A stretch of 34,447 nt of DNA from positions 1 through 34,447 of the forward strand of contig JAPLZF010000018.1 in assembly GCA_026395175.1 (NCBI GenBank), written 5' to 3'. The position numbers were made by a program, and so were the translations under genes. This stretch comes from Candidatus Staskawiczbacteria bacterium. GTDB taxonomy: Bacteria; Patescibacteriota; Minisyncoccia; Minisyncoccales; Staskawiczbacteraceae. Below are positions 8,257 through 16,658 of the stretch, in pieces; position 1 is the stretch's first letter, and the number at the start of each line of letters is the position of its first letter. The notes under the pieces are model-generated. The model ran no database searches, was not told where the DNA came from, and saw only the letters and a list, made by a program, of their open reading frames with translations.

Positions 8257-8676
8257 ATGGGAATATTAATGCCAAAAAAAGTCAAACACCGAAAGTGGCA
8301 CAGAGGCGTTTCCAGAGGGATTGAAAACAGGGCAACTGAAATTAATTTCGGCAGTTTTGGATTAAAATCAATGGACACAAAATGGCTGACAGCAAGACAG
8401 TTGGAAGCAGCCAGACGCTATATTTTAAGATATATGAAAAAAGGAGGAAAGCTTTGGATAAGGGTTTTTCCGGATAAGCCTGTCACTTTTAAGGGAGCTG
8501 AAGTGGGAATGGGAGGCGGGAAAGGCGGAGTTGACCATTATGTTTATCCGATAAGGCCGGGAAGAATGATTTTTGAAATTGACGGTTTGAAGGAAGAAAT
8601 CGCCAGGGAAGCTTTGGAGGGAGCTGGAAATAAGTTGCCAGTCAGAACAAAATTTGTTAAAAAAGACAATATATAA
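8257..8676 (+). CDS. rplP: 50S ribosomal protein L16 (start may be ATG 8269)
   Basis: MPKKVKHRKWHRG...FPDKPVTFKGAEVGMGGGKGGVDHYV. Confidence 0.97.
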   Translation: MGILMPKKVKHRKWHRGVSRGIENRATEINFGSFGLKSMDTKWLTARQLEAARRYILRYMKKGGKLWIRVFPDKPVTFKGAEVGMGGGKGGVDHYVYPIRPGRMIFEIDGLKEEIAREALEGAGNKLPVRTKFVKKDNI

Positions 8677-8677
8677 T

Positions 8678-8869
8678 ATGAAAGCAATAGAACTTCGAAA
8701 AAAAGACAGGAAAGAATTGGAAAAAACAGTCCAGTCAATGACAAAAAAACTGAGCGATCTTAGGTTTAAATTTTCATCGGGCAAATTAAAAAATGTGAAA
8801 GAGATTAAAAATTCCAAAAAAGAGATAGCAAGAATATTAACAATTTTAAAAGAAAAGAAAAATGCCTAA
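8678..8869 (+). CDS. rpmC: 50S ribosomal protein L29 (start trimmed from the 8654 ORF)
   Basis: [60 protein letters not shown]. Confidence 0.93.
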   Translation: MKAIELRKKDRKELEKTVQSMTKKLSDLRFKFSSGKLKNVKEIKNSKKEIARILTILKEKKNA

Positions 8870-9095
8870 AAAATTATTACAAGGAATTGTGGTTTCAGAC
8901 AAAATGCAAAAAACAGTTGTTGTTGAGGTGGAAAGAATGAAAGAGCATCCAAAATACAAAAGAAGATTTAAAGTCCACAAAAAATACAAAGCCCATGATG
9001 AAAATGGAGAATACCATATGGGAGACAAAGTTGTCATAGAAGAAACAAAGCCCATTTCAAAAGACAAAACATGGATAGTTATCCGAAAAATTTAA
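8862..9095 (+). CDS. rpsQ: 30S ribosomal protein S17
   Basis: [42 protein letters not shown]. Confidence 0.97.
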   Translation: MPKKLLQGIVVSDKMQKTVVVEVERMKEHPKYKRRFKVHKKYKAHDENGEYHMGDKVVIEETKPISKDKTWIVIRKI

Positions 9096-9117
9096 AATTT
9101 AAAATTTAAAATTATTT

Positions 9118-9486
9118 ATGGTACAGCCAAGATCAATGTTAAAAGTCGCAGATAATTCTGGAGCAAAAATTGTCCAGGTTATTAACGTGCCGGGAGGAAC
9201 AAGAAAAAGATATGCTCAGCTGGGAGACATTGTTGTTTGCGCTGTCAAAAAAGCAGAACCGAGAAAGATTGTAAAAAAACACGACAAAGTAAAGGCAGTG
9301 CTGGTAAGACAGCATAAAGAATTCAAGCGGGCAGACGGTTCTTATATAAGATTTGACGACAACGCAGTTGTAATTTTGGGCGACGGGAAAGAACCGAAAG
9401 CCAGCCGAATTTTAGGTCCAATAGCAAAAGAAGTGAAAGAAAAAGGTTTTGTAACAATAGCTATGATGGCAAAAGACTTGCTTTAA
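9118..9486 (+). CDS. rplN: 50S ribosomal protein L14
   Basis: MVQPRSMLKVADNSGAKIVQVINV...RILGPIAKE. Confidence 0.98.
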   Translation: MVQPRSMLKVADNSGAKIVQVINVPGGTRKRYAQLGDIVVCAVKKAEPRKIVKKHDKVKAVLVRQHKEFKRADGSYIRFDDNAVVILGDGKEPKASRILGPIAKEVKEKGFVTIAMMAKDLL

Positions 9487-9499
9487 AAAATAAAAAATC

Positions 9500-9805
9500 A
9501 TGAAAGTCAAAAAAGGCGACAACGTTTTAATAATAGCAGGCAAAGACAAAGGCAGAACGGCTAAAATAATAAAAGCCATTCCAAAAGAATTGAAGGTTTT
9601 GGTTGAAGGAATTAATTTGAAGAAAAAACATGTCAGGCCGAAAAGAGAAGGAGAAAAAGGCCAGGTGGTTGATATTCCGGCGGCAATGGATGTTTCTAAT
9701 ATAAAAATAATTTGTCCAAAATGCGGAAAAGCAACAAGAGTTGGGTATAAAACAGAAGGGGAAATAAAAAATAGGATTTGTAAAAAATGCAAACAAATAA
9801 TTTAA
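9500..9805 (+). CDS. rplX: 50S ribosomal protein L24
   Basis: MKVKKGDNVLIIAGKDKGRTAKI; C-terminal CPKCGKATRVG. Confidence 0.97.
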   Translation: MKVKKGDNVLIIAGKDKGRTAKIIKAIPKELKVLVEGINLKKKHVRPKREGEKGQVVDIPAAMDVSNIKIICPKCGKATRVGYKTEGEIKNRICKKCKQII

Positions 9806-9806
9806 T

Positions 9807-10370
9807 ATGCAAAGCTTAAAAGAAAAATACAACAAAGAAGTGGTGCCGGAGATGATGAAAAGATTGGGCTACAAAAACAGAATGGCTGTTCCTTCAATAA
9901 GGAAGGTGGTTTTGAACAGTTCTTTTGGAAAAGCAGTTGTTGGAAAATCAGCTTCAGAAAGAGAAAAAATATTCAATCTTATATCGCAGGATTTATCTTT
10001 AATTGCCGGACAGAAAACAAATTTGGTAAAGTCAAAAAAATCAATTGCCGGATTTAAATTAAGAGAAAATTTGGAAATTGCGGCAGTTGTTACTTTGAGA
10101 AAGCAAAAAATGTGGGACATGTTGGAAAGATTAATTTATCTTTCCTTGCCAAGGTCTCGCGACTTTAAAGGACTGGACCCAAAATCAATCGATAAAAATG
10201 GAAATTTATCAATTGGGTTTAAGGAGCACATTTTCTTTCCGGAAATTTTTACAGAAAAGGAAAAAACAATTTTCGGGCTGGAAATAACAGTTGTCATAAA
10301 CGCAAAAAGCAAAGAAGAAGGATTGGAATTATATAAATTAATGGGATTTCCAATGAAGGAAATCAAGTAG
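9807..10370 (+). CDS. rplE: 50S ribosomal protein L5
   Basis: SIRKVVLNSSFG...GQKTNLVKSKKSIAGFKLRE...LPRSRDFKGL. Confidence 0.97.
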   Translation: MQSLKEKYNKEVVPEMMKRLGYKNRMAVPSIRKVVLNSSFGKAVVGKSASEREKIFNLISQDLSLIAGQKTNLVKSKKSIAGFKLRENLEIAAVVTLRKQKMWDMLERLIYLSLPRSRDFKGLDPKSIDKNGNLSIGFKEHIFFPEIFTEKEKTIFGLEITVVINAKSKEEGLELYKLMGFPMKEIK

Positions 10371-10379
10371 AATAATAAC

Positions 10380-10565
10380 ATGGCAAAAACATCACAAGAA
10401 GCAAAAGCAAAAATGAAACCGAAATATCCGTCAAGAAAGATTAGGAGATGTTTTAAGTGCGGCAGACGCCATGGTTTTATGAGAGCATTCGGTCTTTGCA
10501 GAATTTGCTTTCGCGAATTGGCAAATAAAGGAGAAATTCCGGGAATTAAAAAATCATCTTGGTAA
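10380..10565 (+). CDS. rpsN: 30S ribosomal protein S14 type Z (zinc-ribbon)
   Basis: [38 protein letters not shown]. Confidence 0.97.
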   Translation: MAKTSQEAKAKMKPKYPSRKIRRCFKCGRRHGFMRAFGLCRICFRELANKGEIPGIKKSSW

Positions 10566-10600
10566 TTAAAAATTTAAAATTTAAAATTTAAAATTTCACC

Positions 10601-10990
10601 ATGACAGATCCAATTACAGATATGTTAAACCAAATAAAGAACGCAGAAGCTGTCGGCAAGACAGAGGTTTTGCTTCCTTTGTCAAAGTTGAAAAATGAAA
10701 TTGCCAATATTTTGGCAAAAGAAGGCTTTGTGGGAGAAGTTAAAAAAGCTGCAAAAGGAAAAATAAAAGGATTGAAAATTGTTTTAAAATATGAGGATGG
10801 CGTGCCGGCAATTTCGGGATTTAAAAGAGTTTCAAAACCAGGACAAAGGATTTATCAGGGCGTGCACGATATTAAAAAAATTCACGGAGGATATGGAATG
10901 TCGATAATTTCAACATCAAAAGGTTTGATGACAAACAAGGAAGCAAGATATAAAAAAATGGGCGGAGAAGTAATCTGCCAAGTTTGGTAA
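10601..10990 (+). CDS. rpsH: 30S ribosomal protein S8
   Basis: MTDPITDMLNQIKNA...SKPGQRIYQG...ISTSKGLMTNKEARYKKMGGEVICQVW. Confidence 0.97.
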   Translation: MTDPITDMLNQIKNAEAVGKTEVLLPLSKLKNEIANILAKEGFVGEVKKAAKGKIKGLKIVLKYEDGVPAISGFKRVSKPGQRIYQGVHDIKKIHGGYGMSIISTSKGLMTNKEARYKKMGGEVICQVW

Positions 10991-11012
10991 TAATTTAATA
11001 AATTGAATCATT

Positions 11013-11558
11013 ATGTCAAGAATAGGCAAAAAACCAATTGAAATCCCAGAGGGTGTAAAAGTGGAAATCTCAGAAAAAGAGATAAAGGTTTTGGGTCCAA
11101 AAGGAGAGTTAAAGCAAGCTTTGCATCGCGAAGTAAATGTTGAGGTAAAAGACAACAAGGTTTTGGTTTCGCAGAGAGGTGAAGCTTCAAAAAAGGGCAG
11201 AGGATTGTGGGGTTTGTACAGGGCTTTAATTGCAAATATGGTAGAAGGAGTAAGCAAAGGATTTGAAAAAAAATTGGAAATTGAAGGAGTTGGTTTTAAG
11301 GCAGCAGTTGATGCAGATGGACTGACAATGAATTTGGGTTTTACAAATCCTGTTAAAATTAAGAAAATAGACGGAGTTAATTTTTTGGTGGAAAAAAATG
11401 TTATTACGGTTTCGGGAATTGATAAAGAAAGAGTGGGACATATGGCAGCTGAAATTAGAAAACAAAAGAAAGCCGAACCATATAAAGGTAAAGGAATTAA
11501 ATATCAAGGAGAAAAAATTAGAAGAAAAGAAGGTAAAAAAGTAGTAGCATCAAAATAA
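11013..11558 (+). CDS. rplF: 50S ribosomal protein L6
   Basis: MSRIGKKPIEIPEGV...EPYKGKGIKYQGEKIRRKEGKK. Confidence 0.97.
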   Translation: MSRIGKKPIEIPEGVKVEISEKEIKVLGPKGELKQALHREVNVEVKDNKVLVSQRGEASKKGRGLWGLYRALIANMVEGVSKGFEKKLEIEGVGFKAAVDADGLTMNLGFTNPVKIKKIDGVNFLVEKNVITVSGIDKERVGHMAAEIRKQKKAEPYKGKGIKYQGEKIRRKEGKKVVASK

Positions 11559-11559
11559 T

Positions 11560-11907
11560 ATGTCTATAAAAAACGACAAAAGAATAAGAAGGCACAAAAA
11601 AATAAGAATGAATATGCATGGCGCAAAAGACATGCCAAGACTTTTTGTGTTTAGGTCTAACCAGCACATTTATGCTCAATTGGTTGATGATGACAAAGCA
11701 AAAGTCTTGATGTCAGCTTCTGATTTAGATTTAAAGGGAAAAAAGGGGAAAAAAATAGACATTGCAAAAGAAGTCGGAAAATTAATTGCCAAAAAAGCAA
11801 TGGAAAGCAAAATTGAAAAAGTTGTTTTTGACAGAGGAGGAACTGTTTTCCATGGCAGAATAAAGGCATTGGCCCAAGGAGCAAGAGAAGGAGGATTGAA
11901 GTTCTAA
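11560..11907 (+). CDS. rplR: 50S ribosomal protein L18
   Basis: RIRRHKKIRMNMHGAKDMPRLFVFRSNQHIYAQLVDD...VVFDRGGTVFHGRIKALAQGAREGGLKF. Confidence 0.96.
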   Translation: MSIKNDKRIRRHKKIRMNMHGAKDMPRLFVFRSNQHIYAQLVDDDKAKVLMSASDLDLKGKKGKKIDIAKEVGKLIAKKAMESKIEKVVFDRGGTVFHGRIKALAQGAREGGLKF

Positions 11908-11939
11908 TTTTAAATTTTAAATTTTAAATTTTTAATAAA

Positions 11940-12538
11940 ATGGAAGAAATAAAACAAAAAACAAATGATGGTTTTATACCTATTCCTACTGGCGAAACAC
12001 AGCCGGCTCCACAAAGAGGCGGGCAGAGAAATGATGGAGGCTTTCGACAAAGAAGGCCTGGTTTTGGCAGGGCTGGAGTTGGCAGAGACAGGCCAAAAGA
12101 TGAATTCCAGACAAAACTTTTAGATTTGGCCCGAGTTACCAGAGTTACCGGCGGAGGAAAACGAATGAGTTTTCGCGCAATTGTGGTTGCCGGAGACAAG
12201 AAAGGAAAAATTGGAATTGGAATAGACAAAGGAAAGATGTTTCCCAAGCAATTGAAAAAGCCACCAGGCGCGCCAAAAGAGAATTAATGAGCGTTGTTAT
12301 TGTTGACGGAACCATTCCGCACGAAGTTATGGCAAAATACGGACCGGCGGTAATTTTGTTGAAACCGCAGAAAAAGGGAAGAGGTTTGGTTGCGGGAGGA
12401 GCAGTTAGAACAATTTGCGACTTGGCAGGAATTAAAAATATTTCCTCAAAAATTCTTTCGGGATCAAAAAACAAATTGAACAACGCCCGAGCAACAATGG
12501 AAGCTTTAAAAAAATTAAAAGCGCCAAAAGTTAAGTAG
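11940..12538 (+). CDS. rpsE: 30S ribosomal protein S5, interrupted by an apparent 1-nt frameshift near 12231-12236 (ORFs 11940-12287 and 12287-12538)
   Basis: N-half RVTRVTGGGKRMSFRAIVVAGDKKGKIGIGIDKGK continues in the -1 frame as DVSQAIEKATRRAKRELMSVVIVDGTIPHEVMAKYGPAVILLKPQKKGRGLVAGGAVRTICDLAGI. Confidence 0.93.
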
Positions 12539-12550
12539 AGGAATTATCCT

Positions 12551-12616
12551 TCGCCTGCGGGCTCAGGCCATTCGGCTCTGAGAGCCTCAGGCTCGAAGAG
12601 ATGATTTATTAAATCA
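12551..12616 (+). repeat. GC-hairpin plus AT-hairpin module before rplO
   Basis: TCGCCTGCGGGCTCAGG ... TGATTTATTAAATCA, 1 nt before the ATG. Confidence 0.65.
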
Positions 12617-12617
12617 C

Positions 12618-13049
12618 ATGCAAATTCACGAATTAAAACCAAAACATAAAAACGCCTCAAAGAAAAGAATTGGCAGGGGAGGAAAAAAAGGGACAACTTC
12701 CGGAAAGGGAACAAAAGGGCAAAGCTCGAGAGCCGGCAGAAAAATGGTGCCAATTATAAGGGAATTTATTAAAAAATATCCAAAATTAAGAGGATATCGC
12801 GCAATTCGCATAGAAAATTATTTTGCCATTGTAAATTTGGAAGTTTTGGAAAAAAATTCAAAAGATGGCGAAACAATAAACCCGGAAAATTTGCTTTTGA
12901 AGGGACTTATTAGTAAAATGAAAGGAAAGACTCCGAAAGTTAAGATTTTAGGGAAAGGCGCGCTGACAAAAAAATTGGTTGTGGAAAATTGCAAAATTTC
13001 AAAATCTGCAAAAGAAGCTATAGAAAAAGCAGGAGGAAGCATTAAATAA
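12618..13049 (+). CDS. rplO: 50S ribosomal protein L15
   Basis: MQIHELKPKHKNASKKRIGRGGKKGTTSGKGTKGQSSRAG. Confidence 0.96.
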   Translation: MQIHELKPKHKNASKKRIGRGGKKGTTSGKGTKGQSSRAGRKMVPIIREFIKKYPKLRGYRAIRIENYFAIVNLEVLEKNSKDGETINPENLLLKGLISKMKGKTPKVKILGKGALTKKLVVENCKISKSAKEAIEKAGGSIK

Positions 13050-13093
13050 TTTTAAATTTAAAATTTTAAATTTTAAATTTGAGCGAAGCGATT

Positions 13094-14371
13094 ATGTGGT
13101 ACGAAAAAATATTATTTCTTTTTAAAAACAAGGAACTAAGAAACAAATTTTTATTTGTTATTTTTCTTTTTGTGGTTTTCAGATTGGCTGCAAACATACC
13201 TATACCGGGAATTGGTTCTGAAAATTTAAGGAAATTTTTTGACCAAAACCAGGTTTTTGGGCTTTTAAACTTGTTTACCGGGGGAGCCTTGAGCAATTTT
13301 TCAATTGTTTTGTTGGGTCTTGGGCCCTACATTACCGCCACAATTATTTTACAGCTTTTGACAATGATTTTTCCTGCTTTGGAAAAACTTTACAAGGAAG
13401 AAGGGGAAGCCGGCAGGCAAAAATTTAACCAATATTCAAGATTATTCACCATTCCGCTGGCTGCATTTGAAGGCTATGGAATGCTTACTGTTTTTGCAAA
13501 GCAAGGAATTATTACAGGGCTTACATGGCCGGTTATGATTTCGGCGATTGCGACAATTACAGCGGGAGCCATGTTTTTAATGTGGATTGGAGAAATTATT
13601 TCCGAGCAGGGAATGGGAAACGGAATTTCTCTGCTGATTTTTGCCGGAATAGTTGCCAGAATGCCAATCAATATTTTCCAGACATTTGTTACATTCGACT
13701 CGTCAAAAATTCCTGCATACATAGCATTCGTTGTGCTTTCTATTGTAATAATTGCCGGAGTTGTTTTAATTACAGAAGCTCGCAGAAACATTCCGGTTTC
13801 TTATGCAAAAAGAGTAAGAGGTATGAAAATGTATGGCGGAACTTCAACCTATTTGCCGTTAAGCGTAAACCCTGCCGGAGTTATTCCAATTATTTTTGCC
13901 TTATCGATACTTTTATTTCCCGGAGTGATTGCCAGTTATTTTGGCACGTATGCCGGCTATGTTGGAGCAATAGCAACAAACGTGGGCGTATTTTTCAACA
14001 ATGTTTGGATACACGGAGTTTTGTATTTTTTGCTGGTAATTCTTTTTACATATTTTTATACCGCAGTAACTTTCGACCCCAAAACAATTGCTGAAAATTT
14101 GCAGAGAATGGGCGGATTTGTGCCGGGAATAAGGCCTGGAAAATCAACAGCAGAATTTATAAAACACATTTTGAACAGAGTGTTATTTACCGGCGCAATA
14201 TTTTTGGGATTGATTGCCATATTGCCGTCAATTGTTGCAGGATTGACAGGCGTTACCGGCTTTACATTCTTGGTTGGAGGCACATCGCTTTTAATCGTGG
14301 TTAGCGTAGTATTAGACACAGTAAGACAAATTAACGCGCAACTCCAAATGCGTGAATACGAAACCTTCTAA
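13094..14371 (+). CDS. secY: Protein translocase subunit SecY (start trimmed from the 13079 ORF)
   Basis: RLAANIPIPGI...LGLGPYITATIILQLL...GMGNGISLLIFAGI...RMGGFVPGIRPGKSTAEFI. Confidence 0.97.
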   Translation: MWYEKILFLFKNKELRNKFLFVIFLFVVFRLAANIPIPGIGSENLRKFFDQNQVFGLLNLFTGGALSNFSIVLLGLGPYITATIILQLLTMIFPALEKLYKEEGEAGRQKFNQYSRLFTIPLAAFEGYGMLTVFAKQGIITGLTWPVMISAIATITAGAMFLMWIGEIISEQGMGNGISLLIFAGIVARMPINIFQTFVTFDSSKIPAYIAFVVLSIVIIAGVVLITEARRNIPVSYAKRVRGMKMYGGTSTYLPLSVNPAGVIPIIFALSILLFPGVIASYFGTYAGYVGAIATNVGVFFNNVWIHGVLYFLLVILFTYFYTAVTFDPKTIAENLQRMGGFVPGIRPGKSTAEFIKHILNRVLFTGAIFLGLIAILPSIVAGLTGVTGFTFLVGGTSLLIVVSVVLDTVRQINAQLQMREYETF

Positions 14372-14400
14372 AAAATAATAAATTTTAAACTAAAAATTGT

Positions 14401-14422
14401 CCCGCTTAGCGGGATTTTTTTT
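14401..14422 (+). terminator. Intrinsic terminator after secY
   Basis: CCCGC-TTA-GCGGG-ATTTTTTTT. Confidence 0.9.
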
Positions 14423-14494
14423 ATTATTCTATACTTTTTCACGTGGCGTGAAATACTATTTTTAACATATTATTTATCACATTGAATTAGTAGC

Positions 14495-14520
14495 GGTTTT
14501 TTGCCTCGAGGCAAAAAACC
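14495..14520. repeat. Perfect 26-bp palindrome
   Basis: GGTTTTTTGCCTCGAGGCAAAAAACC equals its reverse complement. Confidence 0.9.
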
Positions 14521-14548
14521 TACCATTCTAGAATTACAAATTTTTTGT

Positions 14549-14587
14549 AAAAAAACAGTCGCCGGCGTAAAACTACCACTCGGCGAC
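14549..14587 (-). terminator. Intrinsic terminator of the minus-strand unit C
   Basis: Minus strand GTCGCCG-N16-CGGCGAC-TG-TTTTTTT. Confidence 0.8.
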
Positions 14588-14616
14588 CTCACTCTTCTCG
14601 CTGAAGGCGAGACCTA

Positions 14617-14955
14617 TCAACATTCTTGTTGGCGCATGTCCTCCTCTTCCGCCATCAGCTCTCGCGAACCGAAATAGCGATAAAGTGGGAGACCTAAGGC
14701 GATCATAACGGGAATCTGCAAAAAACACGCGCAATTGACGGCGTTCTCGTAGACGACTCCGGTGGGGTGACTCGCTGTCGTTTGGATTGTCGACCAGATG
14801 AGCCATCCGTCGAAGGCGATAGTAAACGCCATTCCAATCAGGCACCATGCGAACGCAGCGCGATTGGAAATGAACTCGCTCCCCGCCTTTATGATGCAAA
14901 ACAAATAGAAACACATTCCTACAAGAACTGCTACTAGCGCGACTAACGGGTTCAT
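14617..14955 (-). CDS. Small predicted multi-pass membrane protein, 112 aa, unknown function (unit C)
   Basis: Hydrophobic segments MNPLVALVAVLVGMCFYLFCII, AFAWCLIGMAFTIAFDGWLIW, CACFLQIPVMIALGLPLY; SD TTGAAAGGAGAAAACCATG. Confidence 0.7.
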   Translation of the reverse strand: MNPLVALVAVLVGMCFYLFCIIKAGSEFISNRAAFAWCLIGMAFTIAFDGWLIWSTIQTTASHPTGVVYENAVNCACFLQIPVMIALGLPLYRYFGSRELMAEEEDMRQQEC

Positions 14956-15015
14956 GGTTTTCTCCTTTCAAGAGAGTGTTCACACCGACTACCGGCGTGA
15001 GCAATTTCCATTTGA

Positions 15016-15075
15016 GGGACACAAGTCCCTTCTTTTAAACAGCTAATTTAGTGGTCTAAAAGAAGGGAATGTCCC
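15016..15075 (-). promoter_or_regulatory. Long hairpin in the 5' leader of unit C
   Basis: Minus strand GGGACA-tt-CCCTTCTTTTAGAC-N13-GTTTAAAAGAAGGG-acttg-TGTCCC. Confidence 0.75.
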
Positions 15076-15102
15076 AATTTCAATGTGCTTCACTATATTC
15101 TT

Positions 15103-15131
15103 ATTATAGCACCATTAAGCAAGCTTGTCAA
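15103..15131 (-). promoter_or_regulatory. Perfect-consensus sigma70 promoter for unit C
   Basis: Minus strand TTGACA-N17-TATAAT. Confidence 0.85.
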
Positions 15132-15134
15132 TAG

Positions 15135-15163
15135 TTGAATGTTTGTTTTTATTTTGATATAAT
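15135..15163 (+). promoter_or_regulatory. Promoter for the adk unit
   Basis: TTGAAT-N17-TATAAT. Confidence 0.75.
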
Positions 15164-15171
15164 TTTAATAT

Positions 15172-15870
15172 ATGAAACCAATAAGCTTTGCATTAATAGG
15201 AAGGTCGGGTTGCGGAAAGGGAACTCAAGCTGAATTGTTGCAAAAACATTTTGGCAATTTGTTTTATATTTCCACCGGAGGCCTTTTGAGAGAGTTAGCA
15301 AAATTAGACACTTCTGCCGGAAAGTCGGCAAAACAAATTATGCAAGAAGGAAAATTGATTCCTGACTTTATGATAATTGGATTGTGGATGCGCGAATTAA
15401 ATGTAAATTTAAAAGAAGACCAAGGAGCTTTGTTTGACGGCGCATTTCGAAGGCTGGTTGAAGCTCAGCAAGCAGATGAATATTTTAAATTTTTGGAAAG
15501 GGAAAATACTTTAATGCCTATTTTAATTGACATTTCAAAACAAGAAGCATATGATCGCCTGACAAAAAGAAGGATTTGCAAAGATTGCGGAAAGATAATT
15601 CCGTTTGTTGGCGAGTTTAAAAATTTGGAAAAGTGCGACAACTGCGGAGGGGAATTACTGCACAGGCCCGATGACAACCCCGACGCAATAAACAACAGGC
15701 TGGCTTATTTTGACAACGAAGTTTTGGAAGTTCTTAATTATTACAAAAAAGACAACAGGCTGATTACAATAAACGGCGAGCAATCAATTGAAAAAGTTTT
15801 TGAAGATATACTAGATGCTGTAAAACAGCATCAAATCCCAAATTCCAAAATCCAAATCCCAAACAAATGA
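15172..15870 (+). CDS. adk: Adenylate kinase-like, with 4-Cys zinc LID
   Basis: GRSGCGKGTQAELLQKHF...STGGLLRE...CKDCGK...CDNCGGELLHRPDD. Confidence 0.92.
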   Translation: MKPISFALIGRSGCGKGTQAELLQKHFGNLFYISTGGLLRELAKLDTSAGKSAKQIMQEGKLIPDFMIIGLWMRELNVNLKEDQGALFDGAFRRLVEAQQADEYFKFLERENTLMPILIDISKQEAYDRLTKRRICKDCGKIIPFVGEFKNLEKCDNCGGELLHRPDDNPDAINNRLAYFDNEVLEVLNYYKKDNRLITINGEQSIEKVFEDILDAVKQHQIPNSKIQIPNK

Positions 15871-16637
15871 TTACGATAAAAACAAAAGAAGAAATTCAAA
15901 CAATAAAAGAAGGAGGCCAAATTTTGGCAACTGTCATAAAAGAAATTGAAAAAATGGCAAAGCCCGGAATTACCACCCTTGAATTAGACAGAGCCTCAGA
16001 GGCTCTTATTTTGTCTTATGGAGCAAAACAGGGTGGTGTCCACCACCCTGCAAAGCCCGCTTTTAAAAATTATGAGGGTTTTCCTTATTCTTTGTGCACT
16101 TCGGTAAATGAAAATATTGTCCACGGATATCCTTCAAAATATGTTTTAAAAGACGGAGATATTTTAAAATTAGACCTTGGAGTTTTGTATAAAGGTTTTA
16201 ATACAGATATGGCAGTAACAATTGCCATTGGGAATGTTTCTTTTGAAACAAAAAGATTATTAAATGTTACAAAAAAATCTTTAAGATTAGGAATTAAAAA
16301 AGCAAAAGTTGGAAACACAATTGGAGACATTGGAAATACAATTCAAAGATTTGTTGAAGACCAAGGCTTTGGAGTGGTGCGCGACTTGTGCGGGCATGGA
16401 ATTGGAAAAAAGGTGCACGAAGACCCAAAAGTTCCTAATTTTGGCAAAAGGGGAGCCGGTGAAAAACTGGCTGAAGGAATGGTAATTTGCATAGAACCCA
16501 TGGTAACAATGGGAGATTATAAACTTAGAAAATCAGACGACGGCTACGGATATGCCACTCGCGACAATTCATTAACTGCTCACTTTGAACACACAATTGC
16601 AATTGCAAACAGAGGTCCAATAATTTTAACAGAATAA
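15867..16637 (+). CDS. map: Type I methionine aminopeptidase
   Basis: ITIKTKEEIQTIKEGGQI...FPYSLCTSVNENIVHGYP...CGHGIGKKVHEDP. Confidence 0.96.
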   Translation: MITIKTKEEIQTIKEGGQILATVIKEIEKMAKPGITTLELDRASEALILSYGAKQGGVHHPAKPAFKNYEGFPYSLCTSVNENIVHGYPSKYVLKDGDILKLDLGVLYKGFNTDMAVTIAIGNVSFETKRLLNVTKKSLRLGIKKAKVGNTIGDIGNTIQRFVEDQGFGVVRDLCGHGIGKKVHEDPKVPNFGKRGAGEKLAEGMVICIEPMVTMGDYKLRKSDDGYGYATRDNSLTAHFEHTIAIANRGPIILTE

Positions 16638-16658
16638 ATTTTATAGTATAATTGAACT

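Noticed and set aside
12287-12538. Independent 83-aa gene after rpsE
   Set aside because: Its sequence is the C-terminal half of S5 and is in frame with the rest after a 1-nt correction.
13525-14094. 189-aa plus-strand ORF inside secY
   Set aside because: Out-of-frame shadow of secY, whose product is unambiguous.
14573-15022. 149-aa minus-strand ORF overlapping unit C
   Set aside because: Different frame from the 112-aa ORF, lies across the leader hairpin, has no well-placed SD, and the product is low-plausibility Arg/Ser-rich sequence.
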